From Roridomyces roridus (Eukaryota; Basidiomycota; Agaricomycetes; Agaricales; Mycenaceae): a stretch of DNA of 64,000 nt. This document shows, piece after piece, positions 1 to 10,819 of this stretch. The position numbers and the translations under genes are program-made. Location of the stretch: the NCBI GenBank assembly GCA_029378245.1, contig JARKIF010000020.1:434001-498000 (forward strand). The letters run 5' to 3'. Numbering within the stretch: position 1 is the stretch's first letter; each line of letters starts with the position of its first letter. The notes beneath the pieces are model-generated. The model worked only from the letters and a program-made list of their open reading frames with translations. It had not been told where the DNA came from and searched no databases.

Positions 1-199
1 GTGTCGGTGGTGGGATCACTTCCATTCATGGTAATTTTTCGATCATTTTGTCTCTTTTTGGTAGGCCCCTTGTCATTCACCTTTACACATGAACATGGAT
101 CTTATCATCTTACCTGTCGGCCTAGGTCCAAGGTTACGATCTCCACCGAATGCGAGAAGCAGATCGGATTCAGTCGGCAGGCCGCGCTTTCTTCCGGTG

Positions 200-577
200 G
201 TAACCACTAGTGATGGCCACGGGTGCGGTGACCCGCGACGGGTCACGGGTACGGGTGGCGGCGGGTACGGGTACGGGTCACCAACTCGGACCCGTGGGCT
301 GACCCGTGGCCGACCCGTGGATCTTCTGCAAGCCGCGAACAATGCCGGGGAGAGCCGTAACAAGTTAGAGTCGAATTCAATGACATAAATTCACATTTTG
401 AAGACGAACAGAAGGTGGGAGCAGCCACCGGAAGCCGCGGCACGCCGGCAACCACTGACCCGCGCCTAGCCGACGGGTACCCGTACCCGCGACAACGGGT
501 ACGGGTCAAGCGCGGGTGCGGGTGCGGGTGGGTCCTCTGTACCTCACGGGTCACCCGTGGCCAACACTAGTAACCAC
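200..577. mobile_element. hAT-like MITE, non-autonomous, with 8-bp target duplication
   Basis: The element spans 208-569 (362 bp). It is flanked by a perfect 8-bp direct repeat GTAACCAC at 200-207 and 570-577. The ends are inverted repeats: left TAGTGATGGCCACGGGT, right (reverse complement) TAGTGTTGGCCACGGGT, 16 of 17 matching. An 8-bp target duplication and ends starting YAGTG are typical of hAT transposons. The interior is made of short ACCCGTACCCG-type GC-rich words in both orientations and has no credible ORF. It shares its first eight terminal bases with the element at 22964-23570. Confidence 0.8.
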
Positions 578-1376
578 TTCTCACTTTTCGACTCTGATGA
601 CCTCTGTGCTGTTGTACCGTAATGTCCACGCAGCGCGCTGTTGTTTCCGCGGTACGGTTCCATTGGGAAATTCCATCCAAGCTTCAACTTCTTGACTCTC
701 TACGCTCTACGCTCTACTTAACAGTCCGCCTTAATCCTCGCTCAATCCCGATTCCACAGCCCCAGACTCCGATTGCCATGCAACAGCAATGGCCCTCAAA
801 AGCAGGTATGTACCAGCTTCGAGCCTTGGTGTTGGTCAATTGAACTCCAACTTCCGTGACTACAAATTTGAACGTGTCAAACAAAGCAACGGGTCAAAGA
901 GTGCCATGCAGTTGGTCCAGCTCTAGTCTCTTTTACAGACCCTCGACGCTCCGCAAGCTCCACCTCCTTGCGAGGGACAAAGTTTGAAGTCAGATTCATC
1001 CTGCAGGGCCAAACAAAAGGATTGGGCTACCGACAAACGCACGCATCAGCGGGAATCGAAGCCCGGACTGAGAATGAAGTCAAGAGACTGAGCGCGGTTC
1101 GGGCAGCAGGGCAGCTGGCTAATCTACTCAATGGCAGCCTCTAGGTTCATCGGCGTTTGAGCGATATGGAGTGAGTGATTTTCCCTTGTAGAGGGGAGAG
1201 GACGAAGACTGAAAAAGAGGTAAGGCTCGGAATGAAAAGTGGGCATCAAATCGAACCGAGCATCTACTTTCCAGATCCCAGATGGAAAAAGGAAAACAAA
1301 CACGGCGGGGATTCAAACCCAAAGAATAGTGTGTAGTGTCCTGTCAAAAAAATTCCCGACCACATTTGGAAGGCCG
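578..1376. other. Stretch without a recognisable gene
   Basis: Short ORFs only, with no domain, splice pattern or codon bias. A decayed tRNA-like T-arm (minus strand) lies at about 1051-1062 and another at about 1309-1320, the latter followed on the minus strand by a T run near 1290. Confidence 0.5.
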
Positions 1377-1838
1377 TGTCAACGACAGCGTCTAGGCCGG
1401 CTTGCCGGGTGATCGGATCAGACGCGGAACGGCGTGGGTGACACGGCCGGGTACGACGAGAAGGTCGACGAGCTCGAGAACGTCGAGAAGAGACGAGTCG
1501 AGCACAACGAGACGAGTTGAGTCTCGGCGAATAGGCGAGTCGGGTTGTGTCCGTGAGGGAAGAGAACGTAACCCGTAAGCCAAAGTAGCGCTGGAGATTA
1601 GACGAGGTAGAATCTACTGTACATGAGATTCTACCCAAGTATAAATACTAAACACCTCAGGAGTGTTCTCCTGTACGATCGATCCCTGACCCTTAATGAC
1701 CCCTACGCGGCTCCTCTCTTAATAGAGTTAAGTGGAGCGCCTCCTGTAACCCTATAGGTTACCCCTCCTTGGCATGATCACTGGATCATGCCGTGGATGT
1801 TGTGTGACTGTGTTTAAACCCCTCGTCGGGTTCTAACA
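1377..1838 (+). mobile_element. Possible solo LTR (LTR-like relic)
   Basis: The segment starts TGTCAACGAC and ends TTCTAACA, the TG..CA arrangement of LTRs. It carries a TATA box (TATAAATA, about 1639-1646) followed by a C/T-rich leader, as in a U3-R-U5 layout. The flanking 5-mers (GGCCG, CGGCG) do not match as a target duplication, and no primer-binding site or second copy is visible. It may be only LTR-like. Confidence 0.3.
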
Positions 1839-2821
1839 CGGCGCGTCGGGTTCTGTCCTAGCAACCCTTCCCGCGCTGGACAAGTACTGTTGTCCTATCG
1901 TTCGAGTGATGGCTCTTGAGCTGTCCTCCTTACTCGGGCGGGCGACATTCCTATCGAGGAACTTGTCGTGCGTAGACCGAATGTATGTTTTGTTGATGAC
2001 AACTGATCTTGTGATCCATAACTGATGGCGGTGATGGAGGTGATGGCGCATCAACGGATCAGTCGGCAAGCGCTGGTTTCATGACAGGCCGCCGCAGGAG
2101 TCGAACCGCCATCGGGCCTGGCCTCGGACCACAGTTGTCCGTGGCAATTCTGACGAGACCCTGGAAAGAGACTCAGTCACGCACTTACTGCGCTACACTG
2201 CGAGCTTTACATCCAGTCCCCAATGAAAAACTCTTTCCTAGTTGGTTGTTGAACGTTGATGCGTCAGCGACTCAGCGGGAATCGAACCCATTTACTCGGG
2301 CCAGCACTTCATCAAGGTGAAAGTTGAACGCGTATGGGTGCCAACTCCCAGTCCTGGTGCTTGCTCTATGCCTCCCGGCTTCGGCCAAGAAAAAAAGGCT
2401 CCTGGCACAAAGTTTCTACATACGCGTCGGTAGGGAATCGAACCCGAGACCGAAGCGGCTTCTCTAGTATCCCGAGTCGGACGCAGCTTGCAACCTTGAG
2501 CGCTGCTCGTAGATGCTTACATTTGAGCATTCAAAGTCCTCTTCGGAACCACGAACGAACGTCGCTTGAACAAATACATGGAATGCAATTCATTTATTGT
2601 ACGTAGGTATTATTTAGTCGACTGTGACGAAGATTAGACGAGAAACAAATGTAGGCTGTAGCGATGACAAGGAGGGCAAGCTTCTTTTGGTAGTACACTG
2701 AGATTGGATTCAGCTTCAGTTTGAATGCGGTGCGTGGCTGGAAATGTAAGGTAGCAATGACTGTAGCGATTGATAGTAGTAGCTATAAGGTACGATTCTT
2801 GGAGTACATATTATTGGAGTC
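1839..2821. repeat. Decayed tRNA-like T-arm motifs; otherwise empty
   Basis: Three minus-strand B-box-like motifs (reverse complement GGTTCGAYTCC or close) lie at about 2096-2108, 2275-2290 and 2431-2446. They resemble the better preserved units at 5.2-7.2 kb but lack a recognisable 5' half. The end of the stretch is the 3' flank of the C2H2 gene; the reverse strand has AATAAA near 2593, about 230 nt beyond its stop. Confidence 0.35.
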
Positions 2822-3867
2822 TTACTCGTACTGGTGTTGTAAAGCGAGGAGAGCGTGCGCGTGCGTGTGATGGGGGTAGGGCTGGGTGTACTCCCAATCG
2901 AGCGCAGAGGAGAGGGACGAAGGCGGCCATGAGACGCCGTTCGGCGGGGTGTGCGACTCGGAATGAGAATGGAGGACGGGGTGTTGTTGGAGGGAAATGG
3001 CCATGGGGCGGACAGGCTGGGGGTGCACGGGAACGGAGTGGGACCACACGCTCGTCGGGTCTGCGTCGTCACCCAGGAACAGCGCGGTGGAGTGCGAGAT
3101 AGGATGCTCGTATTGACGCGAGAGTGTTGGAGGTGGGGTAGGCGTGGAAGTCGGAGAGGGTGCAATCGCAACGGGTTTGCGCTTCGGCGTAGACGACGAA
3201 GAGGAGGAATCGGAAGACGACGACCCCGAGGAGCTCGGGAGCGGCGGCGCGCCATGGTTTCGATAGTGGCGACGCATGTTGCTGCGGGCATTGAGATCAA
3301 TGAAAAAGAAAGAGAGAATCGTGCAAACTCACCTATTGACATTGAAAGCCCTCCCACAACTCGGGTACGGACATTGGAAAGCTGGGCATAACAGGTCAGT
3401 TCCGACGAGAAAGGGGCAGCCAAAGGAGACTCACGCGTGGCGCCAGTGTGGGTATTGGCATGAATGCGAAGGCTGCTCGGCCGATTGAACAGCTTGCCGC
3501 ACGTCTCGCACTGGTACTTCCTCCCGGCCTCGCGCTGTTCGCCTCTGCCGTGTTTGCCCCCACTCCCACTCCCGCCCCCAAGCCCGATAAGCGTGTAGTC
3601 GAAATCAAAGTCGTCTGCGGAGCCAACGTCTGCGTGGAAGAAGGACGTATCGGGCGAGGGGAGACGGGAGGGCCCTGCAGCAGGGAACATGGACCGCGTC
3701 GCTGGTGTGTGGGCGCTAAGACTGCGCGTCGGGGCGGGTCTCGATCCGTCGTAGTGATAGTCGAGCGGGGGAAGGTAATGCGGCGGGTCGCAGCGGTGCC
3801 TGTGGTTGGGCAGCATTTCGTGGATGCTCGGGAGACGAAGCTGAGGATGTGGGGAGAAGGAAGCCAT
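2822..3867 (-). CDS. C2H2 zinc-finger protein with two fingers, probable transcription factor
   Basis: Three exons: 3867-3435, 3381-3333 and 3281-2822, with introns of 53 and 51 nt (GTGAGT..CAG), giving 313 aa. Two tandem fingers are seen. Finger 1 is Y-Q-C-x2-C with H-x3-H, followed by a THTGAT linker. Finger 2 is F-Q-C-x4-C with H-x3-H and is assembled across both introns, which strongly supports the splice model. The N-terminal ~130 residues are Pro/His-rich with an acidic and a Gly-rich stretch. The C-terminal part is Ser/Pro/His-rich and low in complexity, as is usual for fungal regulators. The start at 3867 sits in CCATGG and precedes the N-terminal text typical of such proteins; the frame stays open further upstream, so a longer start is possible. 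DNA binding in the nucleus is inferred from the fingers; the target genes cannot be told. Confidence 0.85.
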
Positions 3868-5235
3868 GGTTTGGATGTCGTCAAGTCGAGAGGCGACTGA
3901 AGAAATTGTTTTTGTGGGACACCACTCCGAAACACGAGAGACTTGGCGGGATCTGCGGCCGCCTACTGACTTTCGTGATCGCATCAATTTCCCCAATGAA
4001 ATTTCTTGACTTCTGTTTTCCCCCGATAAAACACTTGTTCCTTTGGAAACCACAGGCGTATGTAATGAGCTCCTCTGAGACTGGAGAGAGAGAAATATTT
4101 GAATTATGCTCCTTTTCCACTTGTCTTCCACCGTTGATTTTGGCCGTGGAAACTATCCGACGGGATCACGGAAAATGCCGCCATGGCTCGCCATCTTCTA
4201 CCATGGCGGCAAGTTACCCCACTAAGTACGCCACGAGACGCCACGTGAACGGAGCAAGTATTAGAAAGACCTGGAGCAGGAGATAAACATTTGGCCATCG
4301 CCGCAATCAACCTGTTTCATCTGTTGTGGGCTGTGCGATGCGGGGCTGTTCCAGCATCATGTGAGTGTAGAGCGTTACGACTCACACACACACACGACTG
4401 GAATGAAAGGTATTTTTTCGACCATGGCCAGAAAATTAAAATCCCAAATCACTCTCAAGTCGCTTCACCGGCCTTGCGTTCGAACTTCGATAGTCGATTG
4501 TATTGGTCGGGTAAGGATTGTAACCGCCGAGATCACTCGCCTAACATTCCCCACTCACAGCCACTCACCCGGCGATGAGTCAGAGTTTATCTCGCCGCGG
4601 CGTTCGCTCCTCTTTCCGTTCTCCCGGTGGGATGACGCCTCGGTCTGCCTCGGTCTGGAATCCCGATATTTGTTTTACCGCTGCATTCAGTGCACTGTAC
4701 AATGCACAATTAATTGCACTCACAGACTCATGACGTTCACTTCGTCGCCGTCGCCGGTGTCTTGCATGCATGCTTCTATTGATCAGCGAGATTTACCTCC
4801 AGATCGCTGCAGCTAATGGATGGGCAATCTCGCCAATCCAGCTCCACGCGCTCCGATCTCCCGGACTTCCGAAAGCTGACTCAGTTTAGACAGTAGGAAC
4901 TAGCCGTACGGGGTACGCGTCATGTGGATGTGCAGCCTCCATCGACGAGGCAGGCCAGGGCAGAGCCAGAGTTGCGTTTAAGGCGGAACCCCCCCACCCG
5001 GTGAAGGAAACAAAGGGAATTTCTAATACCGTCTCTTCAGCCCGTTTCAAATCAGGGACGCGGGACTGCCAGTGGCAAGATAGAGTTGAAATTCACCTAT
5101 GAGGCCTCGAGGGCGGTGATCATGCTGCCCCCCGCGACTGGCGTTGTGGACTAGAGAGTTAAACTCAAGGCAACCAGAAGAGACCGTGTTTCGGAGGTCC
5201 CACAGCAGAAATGCGATGAACTGCATAACTGGTCA
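3868..5235. other. Upstream region of the C2H2 gene; no gene seen
   Basis: Only short overlapping ORFs without domains. A short palindromic pair CGCCATGGC / CCATGGCGG lies around 4180-4207 and a CA-type dinucleotide run near 4380-4395. No convincing tRNA-like unit. Confidence 0.5.
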
Positions 5236-7150
5236 GGTTAGTCCGCAAAAAAGCGGCCTGTGGCTGGTCGACAGTAGCCCGATCCTGAGGGTGAGGAAGA
5301 AAAGATGAGGAGAGGAGGTGCAGGTGGACACGGGGAATCGAACCCCGAACTGTCTAGATCTTCTATTCTTGCAATCTTCGACGAATTGAAGAAGACCGTG
5401 TTGCGTACACCATGTCCTGCACATATCTTGCGGAGTTGTGTGATGGCCGGCATTTTGGATCGATGAGTCAGCCCGAAACTCACCGGTAAGAAACCGACGC
5501 AAAGAAAATTCAACTGAGCATTCCAGGGCCAAGAGCGAGTGCGAGCATCATCAGTAGCCGGACCAGGAAGGGAAAAAATCCTGCAACCGTCAGCTGCTAG
5601 GTGGACACGAGGAATCGAACCCCGAACTGTCTAGATCTTCTATTCTTGCACTTGTCGATGAATTGAAGAAGACCGTGTGCCGCACACCATGTCCTGCCCA
5701 CAGTTTGCAACAGAGGATGAACAGAGGATGAGGGAGTCGAACCCGCACGACCTTCTCCTGTAAGATGCGAGGGATCGGGTACGATACATCAGGTCCTGCG
5801 TTTCAATTTTGAGCTTCCGAATCGCGAGGGATGTGGACCTGGGAGGAAAGCTAAATTGGAACATAAAAGGATATGTGACACCTTGAATTCCGACACGAGG
5901 AGTCGAACTCCGTACGCATTGAACTTCAAGAAGATCGTGCTGCGTTTACCACGTCTTGCACCTGATGTTCGCCGGTGAGAGTACAATAATGATTATTAAT
6001 TAATGAACATTCAACTCCGAGTGAATACCATGAGGCCGATGCATATGCTCACCTCTGCGTCGAGCAAGACTTTCGTACCCCAGGCCGAGAACAGGGGGAA
6101 AAGCAGCATACTGATTCCCCGCAGGCGGATACGAGGAATCGAACCCCGGACTGTCTTCTACATACTTCACCAATTACTGGAAATTGGAGAAGACTGTGTT
6201 GCTTATACCATGTCCCGCGCATCTCGCAGGTGGACGAAGCTGGTGTGATAGCGAGAACTGTGGAGGGAGCGCCGAGCTCAATCTATTTAATTCCATCCAA
6301 ATGCGAGGAAGCAATAGACGCACAGAAGATTCGAGGCAAAATTCCAGAGCGATCAACAAGAAAAGGATATCTGGATGACATGGAATGAAGGACGAGAGAG
6401 TCGAACCCGTACGTCCTGCGACCGTTCGATGCAACTTAGCTGTGGTGCTTGTCTGGTGCAGTCAACCAGGACCTGCTTTCAAGTTTGACCTGCGGAATCA
6501 TCAGGGATGTGGACAGATTAATATTGAGACCAGATTCGCCATGACACGCACTGGCTGACAATCCTCTGAACGAATGACCGCAGTAAAAGGATTAGCTCGC
6601 CGTCCTGGGCAATTGCTAAAAGTGAATTTCAGTGCATCCTGAATTCGAACACGAGGAGTCGAACCCGCGTACCGATGAAATGGCAAATGATCGATCAAGA
6701 GCGCCTACGATGCGCAGTAGATGTGCACCTTTTCGTCGAGCATTATTTGAGTCAGTGTCCCTGAACGAGCAATGGACAATACAACCGCGCCGGGGAGAGT
6801 AAAGCAGACCCGAGAACGGGGAAGAAAAATAGCCCGGAATGCCGTCCACAAGTGGACACGAGGAATCGAACCCCGAACTGTCTTCTACTCTTGTCACCCA
6901 TTGGAGATGCGGAATTGAAGAAGACCGTGTTCCGTACACCATGTCCTGCTACGCGGAACTTGTGTAATGACCAGCGCTTTGAAGCGTCGATAAGTCAATT
7001 CGAGACTCACAAGTAAGAAATCGCGGGGAAGAAAAATAGTCAGACACTCGCCAGTGAGTGGACACGAGGAATCGAACCCCCGGACTGTCTTCTACTCTCC
7101 CATCAGCCTGTCAGCGAATTGAAGAAGACCGTGTTCCGTACACCATGTCC
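5236..7150 (-). repeat. Cluster of nine tRNA-like, Pol III-type units
   Basis: All units lie on the minus strand. Type A units: 5325-5417, 5602-5694, 6127-6215, 6853-6947 and 7059-7150. Each reads, on the minus strand, GGACATGGT, a short GTGT..ACAC hairpin, GTCTTC..GAAGAC arms around a variable 30-40 nt insert, then the B-box GGGGTTCGATTCC and GTGTCCA. Types B and C (about 5893-5967, 6650-6690; 5727-5795, 6388-6475) keep the B-box but differ in the body. Most are followed within 25-45 nt by four to six T, e.g. complements of A runs at 5573-5578, 6824-6828 and 7032-7036, the signal for Pol III termination. The acceptor stem pairs for only about five bases and the D-loop lacks GG, so these are unlikely to be working tRNAs. 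A tRNA-derived SINE family is the best reading. Confidence 0.65.
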
Positions 7151-7299
7151 TGTGGATATAAAATCGAGTCATGTCCTTAGTCTTGGAAACATCGGCGTCC
7201 CAGGTAGAGACACAAGCATCTAGGTCTTCACTAAATAATAGTTAGATTAGAGTACAGAGGGGTATGATACCTGATAAACTCCACCACCAGCCAACCTTC

Positions 7300-8132
7300 T
7301 CACCGCTTCTTAGCCGCCTCCGTCTCCTCCTTCTTCATCTTGTTCATCGCCGTCCTCAGCGCCGTCGCCCTCTTCACCACCGATCTCAAAGTCTCGGTAT
7401 GATCCGGCCTCCATCCCTCCGGCAGCCTCTCTTGCCCCAACCAGAGCTTCATCCACGGCAATGGCACGCCCTCAACGCCATCTGCGCTCCTCGCCCACAC
7501 ACCCAGTATAATCGCCATCTCGCCCCTCGCAATCTCGGCATGCATGGGATCGAGGGGAGGCGAAGCGCGTTCCCTGCGTATCCGGGTCTCGACGATATCC
7601 TCATTCGTCACGAGCGCGTCCTTCTCCAACACTGTCACCGTTCTCCCTCCTCCTGCAGCACGCCGACCCGCCGCCTCGACGACGTTCCGGGTGAATTCGT
7701 CTACGAGTTCCGGGATAATCTCGATAGGCGCGTCTTTCTGGCCTGCAGGACAATCCCGGTGCACGACACTCGCATCATGCTCGACACCGCCGTGAAGCCC
7801 AATGTCAGCGAGAGTAAGGGCGCGGAGGGCGTATCGCTTGATGAGGAACCATCCACCGATGGTGAGGAAGAGGGAGAGCGGCGTGGACAGGCCGTAGCAT
7901 GCACGTAAGCCAGCGGCCATCATCCACGGCGTGATTCCTTTCCCGTCGCGGCGGCTGGAAGGGAGATTAGCAGGCAAGTCAAAGGCGGAGTGCCGAGCAC
8001 GCACATGTATCCGTGGTTCGCCATCGTGTTAATCGCGGGGCACACTGACCGCAAGTCTCCTTCCGCTGGTGGGTGGTACTCTCCCGATTTGCCCGTCACG
8101 GGGCACGTTTTGGTGGCAGGGAGGGAGGACAT
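7300..8132 (-). CDS. Heme-thiolate peroxidase, chloroperoxidase family (peroxidase family 2)
   Basis: Two exons, 8132-8005 and 7954-7300, with a 50-nt intron (GTGCGT..CAG), giving 260 aa. The family's heme-ligand motif is present as V-C31-P-A-I-N-T-M-A-N-H-G-Y; most members have P-C-P. The second signature is E101-H102-D103-A-S105, the chloroperoxidase-type EHDxS acid-base site. The split codon at the intron restores the conserved GYIRRDGKGIT stretch, which fixes the splice sites. No signal peptide is seen at the start although many relatives are secreted; a hydrophobic segment at about residues 65-82 could associate with a membrane. The family uses H2O2 to halogenate or oxygenate organic substrates; the substrate here is unknown. 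A plus-strand ORF over the same bases is an antisense shadow. Confidence 0.85.
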
Positions 8133-9686
8133 CTGAGGGGAAGGGTAGAGAAACGGCGTCTGTTTTTTTTTTCAGGGCAATTTAACGGAGGCGTAGAATG
8201 ATGGGTTACCGTCGGCGTTGATGTGCGAGCGACGCCAGGCATGGGAAATCAGGCAGGGCAATGTCCAAGGCGGTGTACGGATGGAATGAGCGTTTCAGGG
8301 TGAATCGTTGCTGTTATACAGGGCCAAGCAGCTGGGGGGAAGAGGGATGCTGGCCGCCATCGGGGGCATAGACGGAGAAGGCGAGGGTAGGCTTCGCCGC
8401 TGGGCTTCTCCCGCGGGTGGTGGGAGCGAAGAGGAGAAGCGAAAGACACCGGACCAATGGCAACGGCCATCAACGTCCGGCTCCTGTTCGGCTACCCAGA
8501 CATCACGTTTTTCCCATCTCATCCTGTCCTGTCCAGTCAAGACGACATGACACGTTGCCCCTTGCCCTCGCCCTACCCTGGATTCCGAGGCTGCCAAGTA
8601 CTCCGATAGTGCAAAACGATGTCCCGCGGTTGGGCGTCCCGCTAGTAGAAGCTGCGGAGAACCTTCGCCGTTCGGGCTCATTCGGCCAACGCGGTGTCTT
8701 CTTCTCGGCCATATTACACTGCTCACCGACATAGCCCCTTCTTTTTGTTCCCGCTTACTTATATGCGGGAGTGCGCGTTGGTCCGCAGTCCAGAACACAT
8801 GCTCAGCATCTCTCCTGCCGTTCCGCAGTCCTGTTCTCGACTCGGGGATTCTCAATCTCTTCTCGACCACTGCGACTCACTCGTAGTCAACGCATCCTTC
8901 ACTGATAATCTGAATCTGCTCTCCGAAGATCTGTCAAACCTCGATAACAAAATCACTGTCTTGGGTATACTTATATTGGGCGCGATAAGCAAACTGGGGA
9001 CTCCGGACTCTTTCCTTCGTTCTCCCACCCCGGGGCGGTCTTGATGACTGAAACTTCCCCGCCCCCCCCTCCGGTCCAGTCTTGCTTTCTTCTCCCCACG
9101 AATCCCTACTTACTGGATGCTTTCAGCGTTGTCATGCAGATAGGATAAGTCGGGCTTGGAGCTCCTGGTGTGTCCTACCTTGATTGATTAACGGTGAACG
9201 CGGATTATTATTGCGGGGGATAAGCTAACGTTGGACAATGGATCTGTTCTGTGAGTGTGAATCGTTATGATTGCAGACGCAGATGAACCATTCTGATTTG
9301 AGTCATGTTCCGCACCCAACAAACAGATTCTTCGAACTCTGCCACTCCATCGCCTCGTGTCAAGCCATTGCATCCTCGCGGGAGTCTCATAGTTGGACAA
9401 ACTGGCTTCCGTCACCCCCGCTTTCCCGACATCGATCACCGCGCTAGTCGAGGCACGTAGTCCTTTCAACATAATTGACATTTCTTCTGCTAGGGCTTCT
9501 TCGCAGCCTGTCTGGGCGCATTCACCAGCGCCTTTCGGTGGGGCCTCGGATTGCTGAGGTTCATCGGCGGGATGGCAATGTTCCGCAGAGTCGCTATTAT
9601 ACTTGCCGTGTATAATCCAAATCCCTTGGCGGGGTTCAAAGCTCTGTAGCTGTGCGCCTCCCCAGGTTGCTACTCACTTGGGCAGA
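8133..9686. other. Stretch without a supported gene
   Basis: Upstream flank of the peroxidase gene and further sequence with short ORFs only. A TATA-like TTATAT at about 8757-8762 precedes an 81-codon plus-strand ORF (8802-9044), and a 97-codon minus-strand ORF lies at 9188-9481. Neither has a recognisable domain or splice pattern, so they are not called. Confidence 0.4.
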
Positions 9687-10345
9687 GATGAGGGGTGGTG
9701 GCAAAAAAATAGCGTTGCGAACGTGCACTGCAAAGGCCAGGGAAGGAATCGAACCTAAGCTTCGCCGAGGTGAATTCGGTTCTCTTGCCAGTGGGTGGTC
9801 GGTGTACCCGAATTGAATCCACATGTAACATGTCTAAATCACCATCGAAATCACTTCCAGTACAGCGGTCATCCCGAGCCTTCCGAGATATGGCAGCGGT
9901 AGATGGCGTGCGGTGCATCCAAATTCTCTGCCAGTTATGGCTGACTCGGTGAATGTTGTGTGAACAGTGGCGGGTTTGATAAAAGCTGTACTTATGGCTC
10001 TTCGCCTCTTCCAGGCTATTATTTTGGATTGCTAAGATGAGGGGTGGTGTCAAAAGGAAAGGGGAGCGATCAGGGCCCGCGAAGGAATCGAACCTTCGCC
10101 GAGCTGAATTAAGCTCTTGACTGGGTTTACTACACCCTCAGGTTCTGAATGTACACTACTTCTACAGTATGTATAATATGTATACCAGTTAAGATTGGGA
10201 ATCTGGTTCTTGCAAACGTCAGGATACTTAGTCTTCTACGAGAAAAAAAATCTTTCTGAAATCCTGTGGCGAAACCAAGGCGAAACAAGGAATCGAACCT
10301 CCGCTCAGCTCAACTCTAGCCTCTTGGCCAGTTTACTTATCGGTT
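9687..10345 (-). repeat. Three tRNA-like units of a second type
   Basis: On the minus strand, B-boxes of the form GGTTCGATTCCTT lie at about 9744-9756, 10083-10096 and 10288-10300. Each is preceded by a related body (GTAAAC..CAAGAG then an anticodon-arm-like hairpin, e.g. GAGCT..AGCTC). Each is followed by a T run: complements of A runs at about 9703-9709, 10051-10054 and 10242-10249. The first two units also share the downstream sequence GATGAGGGGTGGTG, spaced about 350 bp. No proper acceptor stem could be closed, so these are taken as tRNA-derived repeats and not as tRNA genes. Confidence 0.55.
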
Positions 10346-10819
10346 GAGTGCCCGCTTGTCATGGGATTTGATTTCTTGCTCGGCAGTTTCAATCTGCATT
10401 TGAGATTCAGACAAGATTCAGAAAGAATATTTTCTATATATCATATTCTCTCCCCGACGCAAGGTGGCCGGCAAGTCATGTGAGGCGTGAATCAGGTAAC
10501 ACCAGCAACCAGAGGCAAACTGATCAGCACTGCTTTCGTCTTTTGTCTTGTACCACCACCAGAACGCTTCCCCTTCTAGCTGTGGCTGTCTCAGTTTCCA
10601 CTGTCAGACCTAGCTTGTTCAACTTCAGCTTCTAACTGATGGCGATTCCCTCATTCGACAAGGCTGTACATCACTGATTCATCACCACTTCAGCCGCAAC
10701 TCCCGCACCACGTCACCTGTCGCTGTCCTCTCACACGTCGTCCAGACCTCGACGAGCCCGGCCGTATACGGTGGGTGGGATGTATATGAAAGTGAACCCC
10801 AGACTAACATCACAGGTAG
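10346..10819. other. Presumed promoter region of the F-box gene
   Basis: No ORF of note. AT-rich stretches (TATATATCATAT around 10434-10446) and a C/T-rich part lead up to the start codon at 10820. No clear TATA box at a fixed distance was identified. Confidence 0.35.

Noticed and set aside
208..569. Telomere-like or coding GC repeat
   Set aside because: The block is bounded by inverted ends and a perfect 8-bp duplication, so a MITE explains it better.
2716..4131. 471-codon minus-strand ORF as one protein
   Set aside because: It reads through two clear introns; the second zinc finger appears only after splicing.
5236..7150. CRISPR-like or functional tRNA gene array
   Set aside because: Units are irregularly spaced (125-275 bp) with diverged bodies, not constant repeats with spacers. 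The acceptor stem and D-arm do not fold as in a working tRNA.
7264..7908. 214-codon plus-strand ORF
   Set aside because: Antisense shadow of the peroxidase gene; it has no domain and reads through the well-supported exon 2.
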